Below, piece after piece: positions 1 to 9,673 of a stretch of 64,000 nt of DNA (within the stretch, counting starts at the first letter, position 1; each line of letters starts with the position of its first letter). The position numbers were made by a program, and so were the translations under genes. Origin of the DNA: Cloeon dipterum (taxonomy: Eukaryota; Arthropoda; Insecta; Ephemeroptera; Baetidae); contig NC_088787.1 of the NCBI RefSeq assembly GCF_949628265.1, positions 37,064,844 through 37,128,843 on the forward strand, in the 5' to 3' direction. Under the pieces are notes generated by a model. It was given only the letters and a program-made list of their open reading frames with translations, was not told where the DNA came from and ran no database searches.

Positions 1-866
1 TTCAACTCTTTTAGCACACAGGTCCTGGACCTAAATGTTCACACTCCCGAGCAAACGCCTGTCGTGTGGCTTGCGCGAACGGGGCAGGAAGGAGCGATCG
101 CGGCCGCCGATCGACCGCTCAAGAAGAGCAAGTTCTTGGCTTATTTCGACCTGTACAGGACCGCCAACGATGTCGATCGCATCCTTCTGGAAAGAATCAA
201 GTTTGTCGATGTGCCTGAATTCTTCACTTGAGATCGCAAGAAGCGCAAGTGGAACGCCAGGAAGCGCAAGGGAATCAGAATGCTGGTAAACCTGTATCCC
301 GTCTCGCCAAAACACGAGGAGAAATTCTGGCTCCGCGCTATTGTTCAGCACAGGCCGTTAATTACGAGATTTGTAATTTATTCTAGCTCGTAAAATTCAA
401 AATTTCGACCGAATCAATTTAATTTCAAGCTACGAAGACGCAAGAACAGTTGATGGCATCGAGCATCAGTCCTTCAGACAAGCGGCGGTCGCATTGGGAC
501 TCGCCAGAGACGACCAATAACATAGGAACGTCCTGGAGGAAGCTAAAATGGGCGCAACCCCATTTTCAATGAGAGTGCTGTTCTTGATGCTGCTGCTCCT
601 TGCTGGCCCTGCGCAGCCCAAAGAACTTTTTGAGGAATATTGGCGCACAAAGGTCGGTCCTTTTGCCCTGCAGCGCGATGAAGAAGGTCAGAGGCTCCGA
701 CTACTTAGAAATTTTGCAAGAAAACTGCTGCTGAACAACGCAACGCTGGACCAAGAATTGATCCAAGAAATCGACATCAACGACATGCTGCGCATCCCGG
801 ACCAAGACGCCGCTTTCGACGAAGGTCTTCAGGAAGAGGCACCTCCGAGCGAGGCGGAAGTCAGAC
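1..866 (+). pseudogene. Helitron helicase/Rep fragment, decayed
   Basis: Frame 1 from the first base is open to a TGA at 229-231. It contains WLARTG and FLAYFDLYR, followed by VDVPEFFT. The same frame continues after the stop with RKKRKWNARKRKG and FWLRAIVQHR. This order, a lysine/tryptophan-rich stretch after a Y/F-T-W site then an F-LR-L-H block, matches the region before the helicase of Helitron proteins. The TGA falls where the family has TGG (Trp). The match resumes in another frame at about 449 (VDGIEHQSFRQAAVALGL), meets a TAA at 518-520, and runs on through 548-866. The 548-931 stretch alone looks like a small secreted protein, but its hydrophobic segment fits the Helitron block before a conserved LxE-W motif. 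A GTAAGC at 867 could be a donor. At least two stops and one frame change make it a relic; the left part lies outside the window. Confidence 0.72.
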
Positions 867-931
867 GTAAGCAAAGATTTAATAAAATTCATTCGGTCCT
901 TCGGAGAGCGCCGATAAATATATTTTTTTAA

Positions 932-1514
932 AATTAATTGACGTGACGAGCATCTTGTTGGTCTGCATTTTCATTTCCAACCATCAGAAAGTTTTAATAT
1001 AGTGGTCTGAAGAGACTCACGAACACGAAAATTGTCACTTAGAGACTCACTTGGAGGGGAAATTCGTGAAGAGACTCGGAGTCTCTTCGTGACAGTGAGT
1101 CTCTTCAGACCACCGAAACTTCGCGGTTTTTCTGTCCTTCGTGACATATTTTAAACACCCAAATGTGAGTTCGTGTGTATGGATTTTAATGGCGCCGTCG
1201 TCGCGATTTTATTATGTTGGCACATTTCCCCCCCCCCCCCCCACAGGATTGGGGCGGAGCCAAGTGGCGGTTGCGGTTTTTCAACGATATTTCGGATAAT
1301 TTTACCGGCACCGCGTCTTCCCCACTTCTGTGAAAGATTGTTTGGCCGCCATGGTTGCTGTTTAAAGTGTGCCTCATAAGCGTGGTAAATTGTGTTTATG
1401 ATGTGTTTTGTGTTGTGTTTACCCTATCTGGGGGCGTGAAAGTTTTGCGTTTGTGTAGTGATGTGAAGGGGGATAATTGATTGGTGTTGCTGGAGGGTGA
1501 GTAACTATTGTAAG
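932..1514. repeat. Palindromic repeat block, copy 1, with C-tract
   Basis: GGTCTGAAGAGACTCAC at about 1004-1020 recurs inverted as GTGAGTCTCTTCAGACC at about 1096-1112. Additional AGAGACTC copies lie between the arms. The right arm and following bases (GACAGTGAGTCTCTTCAGACC, then CGAAACTTCGCGG and TTTCTGTCC) recur as a diverged direct copy at 4188-4235. A run of about a dozen C follows near 1231-1242. The rest up to the gene at 1515 is GT-rich with no supported coding. The block could be a promoter region of the next gene or the end of a mobile unit. Confidence 0.7.
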
Positions 1515-1820
1515 ATGCCTGGAGAGGGTGTTTTCACGGGGTGGCTTGGAGGTTGTCCAGAAATCGATGCAGCCAAAGAAGCAATTATTGGCATGTTTCT
1601 CATCTTTAAATGTGTTGTTTGGGTCATGCCCAAGTTATTGTTGGGCACGGTGGGTCAAGCGGCTAATTTTTTCGGCAATGTAGCGGTTAAACCAGCGGCT
1701 AAAATAGCGGCCAAACACGCGGCACTGTTTCCTTTAATATTGAAGGCGATGGATGGAGCTAAACAAGTGTTCAAATCAGTGGCTAACTCAGCGACCTTCA
1801 AGTTGCAAAGCTCTTGGTAA
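1515..1820 (+). CDS. Small hydrophobic/amphipathic protein, unknown
   Basis: Open frame of 101 residues from ATG 1515 to TAA 1818-1820. The frame is open slightly upstream, but the first ATG is at 1515. A GTGAGT at 1497 just before it could be an intron donor, so an upstream exon is possible. The protein has a hydrophobic segment at about residues 24-42 (IIGMFLIFKCVVWVMPKLLLG) and then a lysine-plus-alanine amphipathic stretch with repeated AAK motifs, ending in QSSW. This would fit a membrane-associated or membrane-active peptide, which is an inference from composition only. It is the first of four small genes between 1.5 and 5.2 kb. I do not recognise a family. Confidence 0.4.
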   Translation: MPGEGVFTGWLGGCPEIDAAKEAIIGMFLIFKCVVWVMPKLLLGTVGQAANFFGNVAVKPAAKIAAKHAALFPLILKAMDGAKQVFKSVANSATFKLQSSW

Positions 1821-2218
1821 TGTGTGGACACATGACTCGTTTATTGATAATTTTAAAGCAGCTTTGAATTTGTTAAAATAATGTGACGAACAGAGATGCA
1901 TTGCAGCCCGCAAATTTAATTTTTATTTTGCAATAGATGATTCATGCGTTATTTCGTGACACATTTACAAGACAAATTGTGTGACAAATCGTGTCCGGGT
2001 TGAGCTAGATAAATGTGTTTTTGCCGTGAAGGACCAAATTGCAGCTGGTGAAAGTTGTGTATCCCGTGCCAAGAGTTACAATCATAGTTGGTGACTTGGT
2101 GAGACCATGCAGCCGAAGCCTCATTGTGTGTTATGTGTTGTGGGTAGTTATGGAGACAGAAATATTTTTGAATGTTTTCATTGTGTTTTTGTGGCCCAAT
2201 GAGTGAAGTTATTAAAAT
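1821..2218 (+). other. Intergenic, no supported gene
   Basis: AT-rich spacer between two small plus-strand genes. The minus-strand reading here is long only because stops are scarce, and it shows no domain. Short GTGACAAAT-type motifs recur. Nothing else is supported. Confidence 0.5.
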
Positions 2219-2251
2219 ATGGAAATCATATTGTTCACAATCAGTAGGGAG

Positions 2252-2708
2252 ATGGTAGACACTGATGCTGCGGAAGAGTTCACGTTGGAGAAGCCAACTG
2301 AAGCCAAACAACAGAGTTCGGACGTTGATTCCAAATTGACGGATGACCTGAGCAGCGAAGATTCGGACTCTGACCAGGACATCTTTTTAGAGTTTGACAG
2401 CCCGAAGGAACAGACAATGCCAGTTGGCAGCAGGTATGTATTGACGTTGCTGAGAAAATTTATGTAATTGAAAATTATTATCTTCAGTGAAACAGAGGAT
2501 CATCTTCCAGGAAGTGTGCCCGAGCTATCATATGTTGCAGTTCGGCAATCACTGCAAATTCTTGAGGAGGACTGGCAGTATTAAAAAGCAATTATTAAAT
2601 TGTATAGTGAGACTGATACATGAATTATCTTTTAGGTTAGAGTTGGCGAAATTGGCTGCATGTGCAAGAGGCCCAGTGCCAAAGAGAAGGAGACCGATCT
2701 TCAACTAA
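2252..2708 (+). CDS. Three-exon acidic nuclear-type protein, unknown
   Basis: Exons 2252-2433, 2488-2577 and 2636-2708 join in one frame (182+90+73 = 345 nt, 114 residues plus stop). Introns are 54 and 58 bp with GTATGT..TTCAG and GTATTA..TTTTAG borders. The frame is restored exactly at both joints, which strongly supports the model. An alternative in-frame ATG lies at 2219. The N-terminal half is acidic and serine-rich (DLSSEDSDSDQD). Exon 2 ends in EEDWQ, and the C-terminus has a basic PKRRRP motif typical of a nuclear localisation signal. No known domain is visible. The architecture would fit a small nuclear regulator (inference). Confidence 0.62.
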
Positions 2709-3212
2709 TAGACGGGGTGATAATTCTTGTAAAGTGTGTGGTTTGCTTTGTAATGCAGGAAGATTATTTTCGATCATTTTTATTGTAAATTGTCGGCCAG
2801 TGGTGACAATCCTTATGTAGTTGGATGCTTTTGTCTTGGATTTATTTTTTTCGAGTGGGTTTTTGCAGGTTTTGGTATATAAAACTGGGATTGGTGGCTG
2901 ACATGAAATGAGAATAGGGAAGTGAATTTTGAAAAACAATGTTTTATTGAATTCAATGGTGGTTCACAACCTGGGTTGCATTCCGATGAAAAGAGCTACA
3001 AATATATATAAATTAATAAGAAAGTGTGTGATACAATTGCCTATAAGCATTTACACTTGTGCAAATCAGAAACATCCCGTATGGTAATAATTAGTTTCAT
3101 ACCGAGAAAAGAAAATTTTTCAAAAATTTTGAAACAGAATGAGTGCACTATTATTTGAAGGGTGCACCTCGACATGCACCTCCATTTGAGCTCATCTGCC
3201 TCTCAAAGTGTC
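2709..3212 (+). other. Convergent intergenic region, nothing supported
   Basis: AT-rich gap between the plus-strand gene ending at 2708 and the minus-strand gene ending at 3213. It presumably holds both 3' ends. No gene, repeat or RNA is evident. Confidence 0.5.
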
Positions 3213-3565
3213 TCATTGCATCTGGTGCAACTTTACACGGGCATCGAGCCCAACCAGCTCCTCCCAGAGCTCGCGCTGTTTCCTGTACATGGCGTTGATC
3301 TCTCTTTGTACTTGATCAATTTCACGGAAAAATCCGGCGTAGTCAACGTGTTTGTTGGACAGGTCAGCTCGAATGTTGTCAAGTCTGCGGTAGAATGTTT
3401 TAATTGCCCCTCATAAGTTTCAATTGATGCTGTAATAGACATGTAATTAAATGGCGACAATACTTTAAATAAAGAACATTTACCTTTAGCTGAAGAGCAC
3501 CGGGCTTGCAATTGCTGGTGTTCAGAAGCTGTGAAGTTACCTTCCGTGTTTTGGCAGGGCTCCAT
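3213..3565 (-). CDS. Two-exon small coiled-coil protein, unknown
   Basis: Exon 1 runs 3565-3484 from ATG, with donor GTAAATG. Exon 2 most plausibly starts at 3409, after the acceptor TTATGAG, and runs to a TGA at 3213-3215. Lengths 82+197 = 279 nt close the frame (92 residues). The next acceptor upstream (TATTACAG) would enter a less plausible frame. Exon 2 encodes a highly charged heptad-like helix (FYRRLDNIRADL, EIDQVQREINAMYRKQREL) ending VKLHQMQ. It looks like a coiled-coil adaptor or dimerising protein. The gene resembles the one at 4648-5164 in layout: same strand, two exons, a short intron, and helical sequence confined mainly to exon 2. No family was recognised. Confidence 0.55.
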
Positions 3566-4647
3566 GTAAGTAGGATTCCCCTTGTGTTGGAAGTTGTCGT
3601 CAGAGTACTAACGTTGCATGATAGACATCCCGAATAAATTAACTTGGCTGCAAAGGTGGGATAAATGTGAATGCTAAGTAATGAAAAAAAGTATAGAGAT
3701 ACAATTTGTGTATTCTTTTATGGCTTTTAATCATTATGTGCTTGTGCGGGCTGAAAGTAATAATTTTCATAAGCTGGTTGAAAATGTATATGCAAAAATT
3801 GGTATGTTATGTATGTGGAGATGATTTAAACATGTTCATTAAGAAAGAAAGTCATAAGTTGAAATATTAAATTTACTTAAACAGCCCGCAAGGAAACAGT
3901 TATGTAGAGAAATACATTCGTGGTGGCAGTATGTAATTGATGAAGGAAGGATATCATGAGATAAACTTACACGGATTTATTGGTGATTCACGTTATTCAG
4001 TGGATGTTGTTGTTCACGAGTGCGTTTTGCAACGGCTGAATAGTAAGTGGTGCTGCTCTGTGCTGTGCAAAAGGTGTGGTTGCAGTGGTGTTCTTGGCGC
4101 AAATCACAAATGCGCGCGCGTTTTTTTTAATTTGGCGGGAAAGGCTTTACAATTTGGTCTGAAGAGACTCATGGATAAAAAAAAGGGTGACAGTGAGTCT
4201 CTTTAGGCCACCCAAACTTTGCGGTGTTTCTGTCCTGAAGAGACTCACGAGTCTCTTGGTGACAAATGAGGAGGCTCAGATTGGGGAAAAACCAGACAGT
4301 GTTATTGTAAATAGCGTCATATATGAATGCTTGTTAGAGCTGAATGAGTTTGAATAATTATGTTTTAGGAAGTAATATAAATGGAATACAATGTGTGTTT
4401 GCAGTAAATAATCTAGTAAATTATAATTGGTAGTTTGCAATTAATTAGCATTAGGAATTAAATTTATAATATTAACATTTTATTACAAAATTAGAATGGT
4501 ACATACATATGTTGGGATGCAATTGAAAAATTTGTAGTTACAGAAATAAAAATAATGAGGTGACAATGCAATGGTATTGCCTGATGTTGCCGAAAGATTG
4601 CAATAAATACACATCCCGTAAATTATCAACTGGAAAAAAATTGCCCA
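3566..4647. repeat. Spacer carrying repeat copy 2
   Basis: At about 4153-4262 the block seen at 1.0 kb recurs: GGTCTGAAGAGACTCA, then GACAGTGAGTCTCTTTAGG, CTTTGCGGTGTTTCTGTCC, and another GAGACTCACGAGTCTC palindrome. The flanking 4090-4320 stretch also resembles 5760-5860 (a CGCGCG run, TTTGGCGGGA or TTGGGCGGGA, then TTGGGGAAAAACCA and AAATAGCG). Each of these stretches lies upstream of a minus-strand coiled-coil gene, so shared promoter sequence is plausible. A plus-strand reading at 3937-4206 crosses the repeat and is not credible as a gene. Confidence 0.6.
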
Positions 4648-5164
4648 TCATTTTCTCCCGGAGAACAGGTCTTGAGCAGTCTTGGAAAACTCGGTGAGGC
4701 GTTGCTCGTACTCGACAACTGCCTCGGATGCGTCCTTGACCCTTTGCTCAATCTTGTGACGCATCCTCACGAGTCATATTGAATCCTCATGCTGAGCGAT
4801 CTTCGAGCTTTTTCCAGCTGGTGGGTCTCCAGACTGTTTTCTCGCAGGACAGCCTGCGCGTCCTTGAATTCCGTTTTCAAGTCGTTGTAGCGAACGTAGA
4901 GTTTGTCCAGCGCAGCTTCTGACCTAACGAGTGAATCTGTAACGGTGAGAGAATAAAAGGCTGCACGAGACAAAATTGAAATTTACTTGCAACAGTTGTG
5001 CCTCCTTGGAAGTGCATGATGCAGTCCTCCTCACAAAGCTGTTCGGAGGCCGATGCTTTTGGCGAACTTGGCGCGTTGCAACAACCCCAGCAGCATGGGG
5101 TGGAGGCAGTCGACACGTCGCGGTCGCTGTCCAAGTCAATCATGTCTGCGTCTGATTTGCTCAT
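4648..5164 (-). pseudogene. Two-exon coiled-coil protein with a 20-bp duplication insert
   Basis: Exon 1 is 5164-4987 (ATG to donor GTAAAT) and exon 2 starts at 4936 after TTACAG; the intron is 50 bp. The N-terminus is acidic (SDADMIDLDSDRD), with a Cys-rich patch CCWGCC and later CEEDC. Exon 2 is a charged helix (LYVRYNDLKTEFKDAQAVL, then ETHQLEKARRSL). The frame breaks at about 4770-4795, where TGAGGAT is repeated on either side of 13 bases. Removing one repeat plus spacer (20 nt) would bring 467 nt to 447 nt and rejoin the helix that ends in SAK-type sequence and FSGRK at 4648. The break is therefore a small duplication, either a real null allele or an assembly error. No family was recognised. 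Confidence 0.55.
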
Positions 5165-6007
5165 GTTCAAGCAACCCGTATGACGTTGGACAGTTAATAT
5201 CTGTAATGCAGATATGAATTTAAAGCGGGATAAATTACATTAATATTTGCCGTAGAAATTGTCGATTGTCTGTGTTGTTATATTTTTTTATTTACTAATT
5301 GAATTTAGTTGCGGGGGAATTGATTGTGTGCAATAGGGTGGTTCAATTTGTGAAAGTAATGGTTTGTTATGTAATGTTATGTGTGTCGGGTTGATGGAAA
5401 CATGTATTGAATAAATTAAGTTTGACAATTCAAGCGGAAATGGGTAACATCAGCCCGTATACAAGGTTAGTCTAATACAAAATAATATTTAATGGACATG
5501 CAAGCGGGTGGAAATTTGTCTATGTTGGGCTGCGTAAAATCAAAATGTGGTAGCGGGTTAATGCAATATCAAATAAGTTGTGTTTGTTCCATATTGAAAA
5601 GCGTAATTTGACAATAACTTACATGGAGTTCTTGTCGTTCTGGCGGATGCGATTGGATGAACAAGCATGTTTGTTAGCGGCATGCGGTTCTGGTGCTGTG
5701 TTTGTGTTGCTGTGGTGCTGTGTTGGCGTGGAGGCTTTATGGATGGAACGTTATTTTTAGGACCAATCAAAATCGCGCGCGAAGCTTGAATTTGGGCGGG
5801 ATGTGTTTAGACTGTAAGATTTGGGGAAAAACCATTGAATTGATTGCAAATAATAGCGTGTTTTATTATTATTTTTTAGTAGTTTGTAACGATTTTAATG
5901 TTTTTTAATTGTTGAAGCAATGACTATTATTTAAAAAATTATGTTGAACCTAATCATTATGCTAGAAATCGCGTCATTAGAGATGAGTTGAATCTGTAAT
6001 GGTCAAA
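5165..6007. repeat. Spacer with diverged copy of the upstream block
   Basis: About 5690-5870 is a diverged copy of 4010-4320: GTG-rich sequence, then a CGCGCG run, TTGGGCGGGA, TTTGGGGAAAAACCA and AATAGCG. It lies upstream of the minus-strand gene at 4648-5164, as its partner lies upstream of the gene at 3213-3565. No coding capacity is supported. The retrotransposon end is reached at about 6050. Confidence 0.5.
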
Positions 6008-7096
6008 TTAGGTGGCAAAAGAAATAGTTATGTGACAATAAATCAGTGATTGATTGTTGGTAGTTGAGCACGAGACTTCGGGTAATTGCTCTTCAGGTAT
6101 GTCGTGCAGTCGGGCAACTTCTGTTTCAGGCGATATCACTTCGACTGATATTTGGTTTAGGTGCCGACCCTTTACTCGTTTCTCTTCCTCGGAGGTGTTC
6201 ACGCACCACACATTGACCACTCCTCCAGTATCCACTATGCCATAAGTAGTAGGGACTTTGACCTGACCTCCTCTATCGACTCCTCGCAGGATTAATTCCG
6301 TACCCACAGGTGCAGTCACGTGGACCGGAAAAATGGCGCTCTGTCGTCCCTTCAGTGAAGGAAGACGAGCGGGCGAGCGGTTTCCTACTACTTGTATTCG
6401 TATGGGTTCGTCCTGATGAACGATTGATTCGACCTCGCTAAATGCCTGGATCCAGATTCCTCCTTTGTCGGTCGCTAATGTTGGTTCTTGGCGTTTGTAA
6501 TAATCTAGGGGAACTCGCCCCCAGGTAAAATCCAGGCAGCAGTCAGTGTTTAAAAGGTTTGCATGATGTTTCATCAGGAAGTCCTGGCCCAATAAAGCTT
6601 CGTAGCCTGTGCAGTTTACAACAACCACCGGCTGTTTTATCGCCACTTCGCCAAGCAACTGTATTATTATCTCCGCTTGGCCCAGAAGAGAAATAGCAGT
6701 GCCAGAGATTCCACTAACTTGGCTGTTGTAAGGACTTATTTCTAGTCGTAAAGTCGTGGCTAGCTGTTCATTCACTAAGCTAATGTTAGCTCCTGTGTCG
6801 ACAATAAAGGAAACGTCTAAATGCTGAACCCGCCCCCATAGGACGTAAGTGGGGTATGCCTTTACTGCCGCCAACATGGACAGGTCCACCGGGGGCGGGG
6901 CGTTTTGTGTGTTGTCTGAAGGGCTGGTCGTCAGCGGACGTGCAAGGTGAGTGGCTTGCACGCCGCTCTCTAATCGTTTTTTGGCTGCTGTTTCTGTGGG
7001 CACGCAGAAGGGCAATGCCCTTACTGTTGGCATATCAGGCAGTAAAGGTACTGGCAATCTTGTAGCCGGTGTCCCACCTGCTGGCAGAAGAAGCAA
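6008..7096 (-). CDS. Retropepsin-containing Pro region
   Basis: Open frame of about 362 codons overlapping the end of gag by about 76 nt in the -1 frame, the layout used by Gypsy and retroviral elements for frameshifted Pro/Pol. The aspartic protease signature FIVDTGANISLV lies about a third of the way in, and the second family motif ALLGQDFL follows about 80 residues later. Together they define a retropepsin that would process Gag and Pol. The frame ends 15-20 residues after an apparent junction near 6050, where sequence character changes. Polymerase domains are missing, so this is the surviving 5' part of pol. Confidence 0.75.
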   Translation of the reverse strand: MLLLPAGGTPATRLPVPLLPDMPTVRALPFCVPTETAAKKRLESGVQATHLARPLTTSPSDNTQNAPPPVDLSMLAAVKAYPTYVLWGRVQHLDVSFIVDTGANISLVNEQLATTLRLEISPYNSQVSGISGTAISLLGQAEIIIQLLGEVAIKQPVVVVNCTGYEALLGQDFLMKHHANLLNTDCCLDFTWGRVPLDYYKRQEPTLATDKGGIWIQAFSEVESIVHQDEPIRIQVVGNRSPARLPSLKGRQSAIFPVHVTAPVGTELILRGVDRGGQVKVPTTYGIVDTGGVVNVWCVNTSEEEKRVKGRHLNQISVEVISPETEVARLHDIPEEQLPEVSCSTTNNQSLIYCHITISFAT

Positions 7097-8126
7097 GTAA
7101 ATTGTGGTCGTTCGTAATTCTGTCTTCTTGGGGAACGAGCTTGGCTTAGGCTAGAAACTGTCTCTTGAGTATGGTTTTGACGTGTGGGCGTGTTAGGCGC
7201 TGATCGCTGTTCGCTTGTGTTGGAGGTCACAGCTGGTGGCTGACTGAACCTGACTTGTCGGGAGGGCGTGGCTCCAGAGGTCTGTGTCGAGTAGACCGAT
7301 GGTGCTGCCAGCAGCTCCTCATTTATTCTGTAGGTTTCGAGCTTCTCTTCTGCCTTCAGCGCTAAGCGCTTTGCCTCGGCCAGGGTTTCTGGGTCCATCA
7401 TATCTATTTTGTTCAGAATTGCCTGTTTCAGCCCACGCATGAACTGGGTTAGCGCTCGTTCGTCCCAACTTTCATCGTCCGCGGCAGAAGAAGTCCCACG
7501 CTTGGCAGAGGCTGAGCGCAGCTTCCTCAGCTTCCCAACCAGGTTCTCGTAGTATTCGGTCACTGATTCTGAGTTCCTCTGTCTGCATTCTTGGAAGTCC
7601 CTTTCTAAACGACTCCTATTTTGTGAAGGCTCAAATTCTGCCTCGAGGGCTCGCCTAACCTCGGCGTACGAGGTCAGCGTCCTTAGTGGTAATTTTTGTA
7701 CAAACTCGCGTGCTCGATGCTTAGTCCGAGAAGCCATCACGATTCGCAAGTTCGCTGGTTTGAGGGTCTGTATCATAACCAAGCTCTCCACGCCGTACAA
7801 GAAATCTTCCAGGGTTGCATCTTCTCCTCGCCCGGAGAAGACTGGAATGTTATTCAGGTCGAAATACATCCCTGTCCCGGCTTGATGTCCCATTTGCACT
7901 TGGGCGGTATGGCCCTGGACATCTGAGTTCATGCTACCAAGCGGATGGTGAACTGACTGGCTCGAGGCGGCGTTCCCCGTTTCTTGGGGTGTTTCGCGTC
8001 CAGCGTGGCTAGAAGCGGATCGAGGCCTCCCATTTGGGTGCGGCGTATCTCGCCATCTTTGCTCCGCCTGGTCGTCATAATCACCCACGGTAACTGTGGG
8101 ATTGGGCCCCAAGTCCAGCAGGTCAA
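7021..8126 (-). CDS. Gag polyprotein with zinc knuckles
   Basis: Reading frame of about 363 codons. Around residues 85-230 is a retrotrans_gag-type helical domain (PVFSGRGEDATLEDFL, then ESVTEYYENLVGKLRKL, then ALTQFMRGLKQAIL). The C-terminus holds a CCHC knuckle (CFFCQQVGHRLQDC). A second knuckle is split by a TAA at 7021-7023: the same frame beyond it reads GHCPSAC, completing CX2CX4HX4C with the stop inside. The stop may be read through or may be a mutation. A further open stretch at 8341-8123, rich in Pro, Ser, Arg and Asp, probably encodes the Gag N-terminus in a neighbouring frame. Confidence 0.75.
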
Positions 8127-8407
8127 TCTCCGCTTGGCGCTTGGTCTGCCCGGCCGAGCGCCTCTAAATCGAGACCAGTTCGTTCTCCTTGGGCAATAGG
8201 ATGCTCGTCATCGTGCCTATCTCGGCCCTCGTCCTCGGTCGCGTTCGGGTGCCGATCGCGACCGGATGGGGCTGAGCTTCGACGCTGGGTACCAGACGTC
8301 GAAGGCCCTGGGTCTCCCGTAGGAGTCCTTGGGAGTGGCATGTTGAGTTGGTGGTTTTTCGTTGTGTACTAGCACCGTAAAGATCGTGACCAGGTGTCTC
8401 CAGCGAT

Positions 8408-8423
8408 CCTGGTCACGGCACCA
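8408..8423 (-). other. Primer binding site (tRNA-His-like)
   Basis: Minus strand reads TGGTGCCGTGACCAGG five bases after the LTR end. TGG plus the complement of the tRNA-His acceptor stem (TGCCGTGAC) fits a tRNA-His primer. The assignment is from recalled tRNA stem sequence, not a search. Confidence 0.5.
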
Positions 8424-8428
8424 AAATT

Positions 8429-9673
8429 TGCTATCGCCCTCGAGACTTTCGCGCCTCTCGCTGGAAAAGAGACTCGGAGGGAGGCAAACTCTAGGTTGGC
8501 CCAATCAGAAGCGTCCCCGCAGCCGGTAGAGAATAGGTGTGGGAGGAGCGTGTAGACGCGAGCCGCAGTATTCAGATCAAGGTACTTAGCCAGCCAATAG
8601 CTGACCAGAGTTCTTAGCTCCTTTCCTTACACACCTCCTCCGGTGCGAACAACGCTCTGATGGTAAACAATCTCGATAGTTGAATTCTCGGTCGCTTTTC
8701 CGTGGAAAAGGGTGCTAAATCAGGGTTTTGGGGTCCATGAGAGGGACCAAGGTCTAAGCCAAAGTACTGTACAGCAAACGCAGCAAAATCCACTTAGCCG
8801 TCAGGCGTATTTATTGATCGAAATCTTACAGAAGCCCTTAAGCCAAAATTCTTGTTTTTCTGTTGATCAATAGGCGTGCTTCAAGTCGTGTAGACGGCCT
8901 CCCTGCTAGATGCTGAAGGCCCGGGTACCCTGCAACATAAGTCAGAGGTTTAGCGGAGGTGAGGACAAGAATTTGTCAGTATCAAGAGAGTGGCCAGGTA
9001 TGGGAATATTAAATCCCGCACCCGCCCATTTCACTGATATCCTACCTGCTGTCAGTGCTCTAATTCCCTCTCACTTCTCAGGACGTAGGCTGCAGCCTGG
9101 CTCAAATTTCCCCGAGCACTCTCACTCTGCGGAAAACAAGACAGGTGATCAGACTGCCCAGGTAGACCGGGGAGTATGCTACTTACAGGAAGTAGGTCTG
9201 CAGTGTCTGTTCCCTCCTCATCCAAGACAAGAGGTCTTCCCGGCTTCTGCGGACCCCAAAGGGTGCCCAGATCGTGGCTCCACCGCGCTGGGGGGCTCGT
9301 CCCCGGGAAGGTCTTCTCTAGGAATCCCCTGTGAACAGAAGCGGAGATGAGTACGAGGCGCATGAGACCCGTAAAGCTGGCCTTACCTTTCGAGAGAGAG
9401 GACTCCACTTCACCTGGTCAACAGGTAGGATTCCTTTGCCAAGTCGCTTCCTAGGATTAGAGTCAAATTGCCTCTTTCCAGTTAGGAGCAGCACCTCTCA
9501 GGTGTTAGGCAGCTCGCATCTGCCCCGAGTGGTCCGCTGCAGCTCTTTTTATTACGGCCGGCCCCTCAAGTCGCAGCTGATGGGATAGACTGGAGGGAGA
9601 GTCTCACCCTCAGCAGCGCCCTCCCCCTGGCTCAGGTAAAGACGGTGAACTAGGGTATTTTGTTGGGGCGTCA
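8429..9673 (-). repeat. Long terminal repeat, about 1.25 kb
   Basis: On the minus strand it begins TGACGCCCC near 9673 and ends GATAGCA at 8429, next to the primer site. It holds a possible polyadenylation signal (AATAAA, near 8808-8813). An AT-rich TAATAAAA stretch near 9545-9552 could be part of a promoter. No second copy lies in the window for comparison, so the outer edge is tentative. Plus-strand readings inside are not genes. Confidence 0.45.

Larger units (their letters stand above)
6050..9673 (-). mobile_element. Truncated Ty3/Gypsy-like LTR element (LTR, gag, protease)
   Basis: On the minus strand the order is LTR (9673-8429), primer binding site, gag and retropepsin. Reading stops near 6008 without any reverse transcriptase, RNase H or integrase. 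No second LTR is seen below 6 kb; the AT-rich small-gene cluster begins directly. The element is therefore 3'-truncated. The right LTR edge is a best guess from TG..CA ends. Confidence 0.7.

Noticed and set aside
548..931. Apparent secreted protein with a signal peptide, possibly a neuropeptide precursor
   Set aside because: The same frame upstream (from 449) and the whole region line up with Helitron blocks, so the hydrophobic start is coincidental.
3937..4206. Plus-strand small ORF with cysteines
   Set aside because: It crosses the palindromic repeat and the CGCGCG tract; no splice or composition support.
4010..5870. LTR pair formed by the two similar upstream blocks
   Set aside because: The blocks are too diverged and lack TG..CA ends, primer site or polymerase genes between them.
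8910..9350. Plus-strand 146-codon ORF
   Set aside because: It lies antisense inside the proposed LTR; no domain.
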